A DNA stretch of 64,000 nt from Curtobacterium sp. MCJR17_020. Lineage in GTDB: Bacteria > Actinomycetota > Actinomycetes > Actinomycetales > Microbacteriaceae. Position 1 is the first letter of the stretch. Each line of letters begins with the position of its first letter. The translations under genes and the position numbers were made by a program. The DNA lies in NCBI RefSeq assembly GCF_003234365.2, contig NZ_CP126260.1:806001-870000 (forward strand), read 5' to 3'. Below, in pieces: positions 58,324-64,000 of the stretch. The notes beneath the pieces are model-generated. The model was not told the origin of the DNA. It made no database searches and was given only the letters and a program-made list of their open reading frames with translations.

Positions 58324-59343
58324 TCAGTGCACCGTGTCCAGCGTGTCGGACAGGTCCAGCGACCAGACGGCGACCCCGGTCAGGCCGAGCCGCTCGGCGA
58401 GTGCCACGCGCTCGCGCAGCGACCGTGCGTCGGACCACCACAGCACCTCGCCACTGGGCAGGGTCGCCGTCCACTCGCCCGCTGTCGCGTTCCAGGTCGG
58501 GGAGACGCCGGCCTTCCGGACGCGACGACGGGCCTGGTCATCGGACAGCTGCCCCGCCGGTCGCGGCCCCTTCCAGTGGTAGCCGTACCCGGCGACGCCG
58601 AGCACGATCTGGTCGGCGGGCGCGAGGGTGGCGAGCGCCCTGGCGGACTTCGACGCCCAGGGCAACGACCCGACCGGCCCCGGTGCGTCCGGCTCCCACG
58701 GGCCGTGCTGGTCGTAGGCCATCAGCGTGAGGTGGTCCAGCGGAGCGCGGAGCGCCCGGACGTCGTACCCCATGCGCGCGTACCCGGCCGCGGTCGTCGA
58801 CGCCGACAGGGCGATGTCGAGCCGGACGTCGTCGCCGACCGCCGCACGGAGCTCCCGCGCGAAGGCCGTCAACCCCGCCCTGTCGGCGGCGGTCAACGCC
58901 TCGAGGTCGATCATGACCGAGTCCCATCCGCCGGAACGCACGTCGGTCGCGAGCGCGCGGACGACGTGGGACCGGTTGGCGGGAGACCGGAGCATCCTCC
59001 GGGCGATCGGCTCGCTGAAGTCGCCGTCGGCGTAGTTGCTGACGAGCAGCTGCGCCTCGAGCCCGCGGGCGTGCGCCCGGTTGCGCTGTGTCCTCGCCTC
59101 GCGGGACGGGGCGGTGACGCGCGTGCCGGTCCGGCTCAGCAGCAGCCCGTCGACGCCGACGACGTCCATCGCGGCGGCGTCGGCGTCGATCAGCGCGGGG
59201 TCCGCCCCTTCCGGCTGGAAGCCCGTGACGTCGAACCAGTCGGGGGCGCCGGACTCGGCGTTCGCGGGGCCCGTGCAGCCGGTCAGGACGAGGCCCGCGG
59301 TCAGGGCGACGGCGAGGAGGACGGAACGCGGCCTGGTGATCAC
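58324..59343 (-). CDS. GH18-like lipoprotein
   Basis: 339 residues. Lipoprotein signal with Cys 23 (GLVLTGCTGP). A GH18-like barrel: LDGLL/VSNYADGDFSEP, GGWDSVMIDLEAL (the DxxDxDxE active-site region read as D-S-V-M-I-D-L-E, with the terminal Glu kept near 147), LTLMAYDQHGPWEPDAPGPVGSLPW and GVAGYGYHWKGPRPAG, and W in GVAVWSLDLSD. Related to YaaH/spore-germination-type chitinases acting on cell-wall or chitin oligosaccharides. The loss of the first Asp-Gly-x-Asp spacing may reduce activity. Confidence 0.85.
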   Translation of the reverse strand: MITRPRSVLLAVALTAGLVLTGCTGPANAESGAPDWFDVTGFQPEGADPALIDADAAAMDVVGVDGLLLSRTGTRVTAPSREARTQRNRAHARGLEAQLLVSNYADGDFSEPIARRMLRSPANRSHVVRALATDVRSGGWDSVMIDLEALTAADRAGLTAFARELRAAVGDDVRLDIALSASTTAAGYARMGYDVRALRAPLDHLTLMAYDQHGPWEPDAPGPVGSLPWASKSARALATLAPADQIVLGVAGYGYHWKGPRPAGQLSDDQARRRVRKAGVSPTWNATAGEWTATLPSGEVLWWSDARSLRERVALAERLGLTGVAVWSLDLSDTLDTVH

Positions 59344-59355
59344 GCTCCGAGTGTG

Positions 59356-60978
59356 TCAGGCCGGAGCAGCCGCCGCGTCGACCGGTGTGCTGAACTGCTC
59401 GACCAGCGTCCGCTTCAGGACCTTGCCGCTCGGTCCGAGGGGCAGGGCGTCGACCACGTGCACGACCCGCGGGAACTTGTACGCCGCGATCTCGTCGGAC
59501 ACGAAATGGACGAGCTCGTCCGGGCTGACGGTCGCGCCGGCGCGGAGCACCACGGCGGCCTCGATCTCCTGGCCGTGCAGCTCGTGCGGGACGCCGAAGA
59601 CCGCGGCCATGGTGACGTCCGGGTGCGTCGCCAGCACCTCTTCGACCTGCCGCGGGTACACGTTGTAGCCGTTGCGGATGATCATGTCCTTCGTGCGGTC
59701 GACGATCGTCAGGTACCCGTCGTCGTCCTTCGTGCCGAGGTCGCCGGTGCGGAACCAGCCGTCGACGATCGCCGCGTCGGTGTCCTCCGGCCGGTCCAGG
59801 TACCCGTTCATCAGGTTGTGCCCGCGGATGACGAGTTCGCCGATCTCGCCGTGCGGCAGCAGCACGATCGCGTCGGGCGTGGCCGGGTCGGCGATCTCGA
59901 CGTCGACACCCCACACCGGCGTCCCGATCGTTCCCGGTCGGGGCGCGCGGCCGACGTGGTTGAAGGTGGCCACGGGCGACGTCTCGGTCAGTCCGTAGCC
60001 CTCGTGGACGGGCGCGTCGAACACGGACTGGAACCGCTCGAGGACGGCCAACGGCAACGACGCGCCGCCCGAGATCGCGTAGCGCAGGTCCGGTCTGGCG
60101 TCGCCTCGGGTCGCGGCGTCGAGCAGTGCCATGTACATCGTCGGCACCCCCATGAAGATCTCGCAGCCGTGCTCGACCATCGCCGACAGCGCTGCGTCGC
60201 CGTCGAACTTCGGGAGCATCACGATGGTGGCGCCCGCGCGGAACCCGGTGTTCATCGTGCAGGTCTGACCGAACGTGTGGAACAGCGGGAGCGCCCCGAG
60301 CAGGACGTCGCCGCGGTGCATGTCGAAGGTGCTCATCAGGTTCGTGTTGACCTGTTCGAGCAGGGCGAAGTGCGAGCCCTCTGCACCCTTCGGCTTGCCG
60401 GTGGTCCCGCTCGTGTACAGGATCGTCGCGGTGTCGAAGGGGTCGCGGGGGACGTAGGTGTCGAGGGGTTCGGCTGCCGCGGCCAGGGCCTCGAGGCGGT
60501 CTGGGACGTCGTGGCCGTCGTGGTCGGACGGTGCGAGCACGGTGATGACGTCGACGCCGGCGAGCTCGGCACCGGCCGCGCCCTCGGCGAGCAGCGGGGC
60601 GGCGCAGACGAGCAGCATGGCGCCGCTGTCCTGCAGCAGGTAGTCGATCTCGCGCCGCTTGAGCAGCGCGTGGACGGGGACGACGACGGCGCCGAGTGCG
60701 AGGGTGGCGTAGTAGACGCGGGCGAAGTCCGCGACGTTCGGCACGAGCATCGCCACGCGCGATCCCTCGGTGACCCCGCGGGCCCGGAGCGCTCCGGCGT
60801 AGGCGAGGGTCTCGGACCACAGCTCGGCGTAGGTGGTGCGGTGGTCGCCGACGATCACGGCGACGTCGTCCGGGTACCGCGCGGCGGACTCGGCCAGGAT
60901 CGCGGCGACCGAGGCGGTGGCTCGGGTCGGTCTGGGGGTGCCGTGGTGAGCGGCGGTGGTGGGCTCGGTGCGCGTCAT
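59356..60978 (-). CDS. AMP-forming acyl-CoA ligase
   Basis: 540 residues. ATILYTSGTTGKPKGAEGSH (P-loop near 190), HTFGQTCTMNTG, GYGLTETSPVATFNH (near 320), GWFRTGDLGTKDDDGYLTIVDRTKDMI and a C-terminal PLGPSGKVLKR with the catalytic Lys near 522. Long/medium-chain fatty-acid or aryl-CoA ligase. Ends 12 bp from the lipoprotein gene; starts ATG 60978. Confidence 0.93.
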   Translation of the reverse strand: MTRTEPTTAAHHGTPRPTRATASVAAILAESAARYPDDVAVIVGDHRTTYAELWSETLAYAGALRARGVTEGSRVAMLVPNVADFARVYYATLALGAVVVPVHALLKRREIDYLLQDSGAMLLVCAAPLLAEGAAGAELAGVDVITVLAPSDHDGHDVPDRLEALAAAAEPLDTYVPRDPFDTATILYTSGTTGKPKGAEGSHFALLEQVNTNLMSTFDMHRGDVLLGALPLFHTFGQTCTMNTGFRAGATIVMLPKFDGDAALSAMVEHGCEIFMGVPTMYMALLDAATRGDARPDLRYAISGGASLPLAVLERFQSVFDAPVHEGYGLTETSPVATFNHVGRAPRPGTIGTPVWGVDVEIADPATPDAIVLLPHGEIGELVIRGHNLMNGYLDRPEDTDAAIVDGWFRTGDLGTKDDDGYLTIVDRTKDMIIRNGYNVYPRQVEEVLATHPDVTMAAVFGVPHELHGQEIEAAVVLRAGATVSPDELVHFVSDEIAAYKFPRVVHVVDALPLGPSGKVLKRTLVEQFSTPVDAAAAPA

Positions 60979-61027
60979 TCCGGTCTCCGTCTTCGGTGAC
61001 GAGTGGTTCCCCGGATCATACGTGCGG

Positions 61028-61624
61028 TCAGAACGTCGTGCGCTCCTCGAACACCGACATGATCATGGCCGCACCGAGCCGCGCGCTCCGGGCGGGCTTC
61101 GCCGAGCCCTGCACCGCTGACTCCACCCGGGCGCCCTCGACCAGCAGCGACAGGGTCTCGGCGATGTGCGCCGGCATGTCCGCACGGGTGCACAGCAACG
61201 TGAGGTGGCTCTCGACGTCGCGGAAGTGCTCGGCTGCGAGCGCGGCGATCTCCGGGTCCTGCCGTCCGAGCTCGGCGTGTCCGTTGATGAACGCGCAGCC
61301 GCGCCACCCCTCGTCCGCGAAGCACTCCTCCAGGTAGCTGAAGATGCCGAGGATCTCGTCGCGGGGATCCGCCGAGGTGGTGGCGATGTGGTCCAGGGCC
61401 CGACGCCACGCGCCGTGCCAGCGTCGCAGGACCGCCACCACGAGCGCCTGCTTGGACGGGTAGGCCGCCGTCAACTCGCCCACGCTCATGCCTGCGTGCG
61501 CGGCGACGTCCTCGAAGCGCACCGGGATCACGCCGTGCGCCGTGAAGAGGTCGTCGGCGGCCTTGGATGCGGTGCGCTGCGCGGTCGTCTCGACGGCCGA
61601 GGGCGTGAGTGTGAGGAGCGTCAT
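61028..61624 (-). CDS. TetR-family regulator
   Basis: 198 residues. HTH VRFEDVAAHAGMSVGELTAAYPSKQALVVAVLRRW (about 35-70), with a TetR_C domain after (AFINGHAELGRQDPEIAALA). Its position directly upstream of the ligase in the same direction (49 bp) suggests it regulates that gene. No convincing dyad near. Confidence 0.9.
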   Translation of the reverse strand: MTLLTLTPSAVETTAQRTASKAADDLFTAHGVIPVRFEDVAAHAGMSVGELTAAYPSKQALVVAVLRRWHGAWRRALDHIATTSADPRDEILGIFSYLEECFADEGWRGCAFINGHAELGRQDPEIAALAAEHFRDVESHLTLLCTRADMPAHIAETLSLLVEGARVESAVQGSAKPARSARLGAAMIMSVFEERTTF

Positions 61625-61671
61625 GGGGAAGTGGGGATCACCCTATCGATCGGTGCGGACGGCGGCAGGTG

Positions 61672-61833
61672 TCAGGACACGAAGAAGTCTGCGTAGGACG
61701 GGTCGGCGTGACCCATGTGCGCTTTGAGGCGGGCCTGGACGATCTCGTCGAGGTCGGCGGGCGGCGTCAGACCGCGTCGTCGCCACTCGACCGGGCTCTG
61801 GCGGAGCTGCTCGAGCGTGGTCTGGTCAGGCAC
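61672..61833 (-). CDS. 53-residue microprotein of unknown function
   Basis: GTG 61833 to TGA 61672-61674. It overlaps the preceding 30-residue ORF by 8 bp; AGGAA upstream serves as ribosome site. The product is charged and rich in Arg/Asp/Leu (LEQLRQSPVEWRRRG, ADLDEIVQARLKAH), probably two short helices. Codon usage is like the surrounding genes. Too short to place in a family. Confidence 0.6.
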   Translation of the reverse strand: MPDQTTLEQLRQSPVEWRRRGLTPPADLDEIVQARLKAHMGHADPSYADFFVS

Positions 61834-61918
61834 CGTGCCGTTCCTGTTCTGCGAAGAGTGCGGTCATGTCGATGGCCTGGGTGCGGACGTCCTCGACCGC
61901 GGATCCCTCGCGGATCAC
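61826..61918 (-). CDS. 30-residue microprotein between two small genes
   Basis: GTG 61918 overlaps the stop of the 73-residue gene by GTGA; the ORF ends TGA at 61826-61828. Sequence VIREGSAVEDVRTQAIDM then TALFAEQERHGA. Coupled stop/start on both sides is unusual for so small a frame and argues that it is translated. Confidence 0.5.
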   Translation of the reverse strand: MIREGSAVEDVRTQAIDMTALFAEQERHGA

Positions 61919-62136
61919 GCGGAGAGTCCGAGCACGGCGGCGGCGGACGCGAGGACGCTCACCGAGACGATGCCGGTGCTCACCGCGGCGATCTGCAGCG
62001 TGCGCTGTCGCTGAGCGTCCCGCAGTTCGCTGAAGACGCCGCGGTGGCGGTTGCGCCGGCTGGTCACCGACGTCGCTTCGAAGGCTTGCTTGGGTGCGCT
62101 GATCGGGTGGACCGGAGTTGCGGTCACGGCGGTCAT
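61915..62136 (-). CDS. small single-pass membrane protein (73 residues)
   Basis: Soluble N-terminal half with basic residues (TSRRNRHRG) and a C-terminal hydrophobic segment LQIAAVSTGIVSVSVLASAAAVLGL. Tail-anchored arrangement (N-in). Ribosome site GAGGACG supports ATG 62136. First of the three-gene microprotein operon, divergent from AraC 62391 across 254 bp that contain a GATGTC...GACATC pair (62251-62277) and no gene. Confidence 0.7.
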   Translation of the reverse strand: MTAVTATPVHPISAPKQAFEATSVTSRRNRHRGVFSELRDAQRQRTLQIAAVSTGIVSVSVLASAAAVLGLSA

Positions 62137-62390
62137 GTCGTCCTCGTGTTCTCCTGAGCGGCCCGTTGCCGCCGGATGAGACGACCGTACGAGCCGCGGG
62201 GTCGCCGGTGTGCGTCACGACCGACGACTCGACGGATCGCGGATGTCGGGAGCGGCCCGGCGGTCGAAATACGGACATCGCCTCGTCGCCGTGCACATCC
62301 GGTCCACGCGTCGGCGGGCGAGGAGAGCGCTTCTCGGACAGCGATGCGGACGGCCGGCTCCGGGTCCGTCACACTGCAGTCGGTGAACCG

Positions 62391-63341
62391 ATGACAGACG
62401 AACGAGCTCGCGTGCAGGACGACGTCCGGTCCGCCGACGTCGACGAAGCCCGCGACTTCCTGGTCGGGGCGTACGACGCCTCCGAGTGGCGCGCCGAGAC
62501 GACCGCGCAGCCCTTCACCTTCCGGTACTCGGCGGTCGGCGACTCGACGATGACGCTGCGCGCGATCCGGTTCGACGGGCACCTCGACGGCGTCATGACG
62601 CCGTCGGACGACTTCGTCGTGCAGTGGATCACCCGGGGTACCGGGTTCATCGGCGAGGGTGACGACCGCCTCGTGAGCGCTGTGGGTCGGCCGCAGTTGT
62701 GGCCGCAGGACGGCGCCGCGTTCACGTACCAGGACTACGACCAGCGTCTCGTCCAGATCAACCGGGCATCGCTCGAGGAGGTCGCCGGCGAGCGCGGCGC
62801 GGCGTCGGGCGGCGTGCAGCTCGACCACACCGTGCAACCCGACGACCGGGCGGTGACGATGTGGCGGAACACCGTCAAGCTCATCTCGCACACGGTGCTC
62901 GACCGGCAGGTCTCACCGCTGCTGCAGGCGGAGATGGGCCGGCTGGGAGCATTGGCGCTGCTCGAGCTGTACCCGGTCGTCTCGGCCACGTTGCCGGATG
63001 AACTCCTGCTCCCGCGCAACGCGCACATCCGCCGGGCCGTCGAGTACGTGCACGAGCACGCCCACCTGCCGATCACGAGCACCGACCTGGCCGAGGTGGC
63101 CTCCCTGAGCCTGCGTGCTCTGCAGCAGGCGTTCCAGCGGCAGCTCGGGGTGAGCCCGAACGGCTACCTGCGCGGGGTCCGTCTCGACCGGGTGCGCGAC
63201 GAGCTCGTGCACGCCGACCCGGCGGGGACGAGCATCGCCGACGTCGCCCGGCAGTGGGGGTTCGCCCACGCTGGTCGGTTCTCGGCCGCCTACCTCGAGC
63301 GCCACGGCGAGTACCCCCGGGACACGATGCGGCGGGCGTGA
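62391..63341 (+). CDS. AraC-family regulator (copy 2 of two paralogues)
   Basis: 316 residues. N-terminal sensor (FTFRYSAVGDSTMTLRAIRFDG, then DYDQRLVQINR), C-terminal HTHs: DLAEVASLSLRALQQAFQRQLG, SPNGYLRGVRLDRVRDEL, VARQWGFAHAGRFSAAYLE. Paralogous to 32462. Divergent from the microprotein operon, hence its likely controller. Start ATG 62391. Confidence 0.9.
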   Translation: MTDERARVQDDVRSADVDEARDFLVGAYDASEWRAETTAQPFTFRYSAVGDSTMTLRAIRFDGHLDGVMTPSDDFVVQWITRGTGFIGEGDDRLVSAVGRPQLWPQDGAAFTYQDYDQRLVQINRASLEEVAGERGAASGGVQLDHTVQPDDRAVTMWRNTVKLISHTVLDRQVSPLLQAEMGRLGALALLELYPVVSATLPDELLLPRNAHIRRAVEYVHEHAHLPITSTDLAEVASLSLRALQQAFQRQLGVSPNGYLRGVRLDRVRDELVHADPAGTSIADVARQWGFAHAGRFSAAYLERHGEYPRDTMRRA

Positions 63342-63365
63342 CACCCCGACGGCCATGATGGGTGC

Positions 63366-64000
63366 GTGCTCGACGACGACACCCACCGCCACCGACTGGT
63401 CGCGGTCCTCCGTGCCGTCGGGAGCTCGGACGACCACGCCGAACGGCTGCTGGGCGGATCCGTGAACCACACGTACCGGGTGCGGCGAGCGGTCGGTGCC
63501 GACGTCGTCGTGCGGTTCCCCGTCGACCCCCTGCGCTCGGACGAGTTCCCCGTCGAGGCGTGGGCCGCGCGAGCGGCTGCTGCAGCGGGCATCGCCGTCG
63601 CTCGGCCCCTCGACCACGGCGTCCAGGACGGCGTCCCCTTCATCGTGTCCGAGTACGTCGAACCCGACCCACGGCCGATCGAGCACCCCTGGACGTGGCT
63701 CGGGTCGTCCGCCCGCACCGTCGCTTCGATCGACCTGGCGGAGGCGCCGCCGTCGCTGTACACCCGCTTCGGTACCGACCTGGCTCAGGCGTGGTCGGCG
63801 CACCTGGCCTACAACAGCGCAGCGCTCGTCGCGGACGACCCACTCCGCCGGGACGGTGCCTACACCTCGGCCGGCGCGCTCCGGAGGCACTTCGAGCGGC
63901 TGGCCGAGGAGCACTTCGCGTTCGGGCTCGCGCACGGTGACCTGGCACCGCGGAACCTGATCACACGGGGACCGGGTCGTGCGCCCGTGCTCATCGACTG
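63366..64000 (+). CDS. aminoglycoside phosphotransferase-fold kinase (3' truncated)
   Basis: Opens at GTG 63366 and continues past the window end, so only 211 residues are seen. GGSVNHTYRVRRAVGADVVVRFP (ATP-binding strands), and the catalytic loop FGLAHGDLAPRNLIT (HGDxxxxN) near 190-204 define the APH/choline-kinase fold. The Mg-binding loop lies just past it (VLIDW). Substrate unknown; a small-molecule kinase or resistance protein is possible. This frame was not obvious because it runs off the end. Confidence 0.8.
   Translation, partial: MLDDDTHRHRLVAVLRAVGSSDDHAERLLGGSVNHTYRVRRAVGADVVVRFPVDPLRSDEFPVEAWAARAAAAAGIAVARPLDHGVQDGVPFIVSEYVEPDPRPIEHPWTWLGSSARTVASIDLAEAPPSLYTRFGTDLAQAWSAHLAYNSAALVADDPLRRDGAYTSAGALRRHFERLAEEHFAFGLAHGDLAPRNLITRGPGRAPVLID

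Noticed and set aside
58327..60999. 890-codon open frame on the plus strand
   Set aside because: Opposite to the lipoprotein and ligase genes, Arg/Val/Asp-rich and motif-free; shadow frame.

Overview
The window is about 72-75% GC, single-copy chromosomal DNA from a high-GC actinobacterium. Leaderless or GTG-started genes, GTGA/ATGA start-stop overlaps, many LacI regulators with sugar ABC importers, LAxTG wall anchors and plant-polymer enzymes fit a plant- or litter-associated Microbacteriaceae member such as Curtobacterium. The genus is inferred, not proven. I saw no rRNA, tRNA, CRISPR array, insertion sequence or prophage gene.

Layout. 1-2654: end of an anti-sigma-type ATPase and a GH26-like/OpgC membrane fusion. 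2667-13500: purine and N-heterocycle catabolism (MobA-like cytidylyltransferase, uricase, xanthine-dehydrogenase-type FAD and Fe-S/Mo subunits, XdhC, two divergent amidohydrolases, a ferredoxin reductase, an XRE-cupin regulator). 13687-21004: one long operon with a cytosine-deaminase-like amidohydrolase, an SsuABC-type importer, an FAD oxidase, a creatininase-family hydrolase and a PNPOx-like flavoprotein. 21256-27547: a thu-like operon (sugar ABC importer, ThuA, Gfo/Idh/MocA) with its divergent LacI regulator. 27966-31826: a SipW-type signal peptidase with surface substrates. 31894-33445: MarR and AraC regulators. 33453-40392: LacI, sugar ABC importer and GH3 glucosidase. 40460-42618: monooxygenase, MarR and VOC protein. 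42756-51405: a LacI-controlled sugar or glycoside oxidation regulon with three Gfo/Idh/MocA dehydrogenases, an MFS transporter and a TIM-barrel isomerase. 51656-64000: MFS, a GntR/membrane-protein pair, VanZ, an LAYTG surface protein, TetR/hydrolase, GH18-like lipoprotein, AMP-forming ligase, TetR, a three-gene microprotein operon, AraC and a truncated phosphotransferase.

How the parts work together. Five promoters in 4.1-13.7 kb share one architecture: GlnR-type boxes (GTnAC-n6-GAAAC), exactly 10 bp, then a -10 hexamer. Three of the five sit 6-7 bp from the start codon, so those transcripts look leaderless. This ties uricase, xanthine dehydrogenase, three amidohydrolases and the importer operon into one apparent nitrogen-scavenging regulon. 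The second half of that regulon (importer, FAD oxidase, creatininase homologue, PNPOx protein, lone ferredoxin reductase) matches no catabolic pathway I can name.

A second regulon is visible from operators. Four sites close to TTGGCTCGTGCCAA lie in front of the genes at 43787(-), 46243(-)/46408(+) and 51405(-), around a LacI-family gene at 43860. A family of near-identical GGACGGGAGGC hairpins serves as terminators throughout, and a tiny operon near 62 kb encodes 73-, 30- and 53-residue proteins of unknown role.
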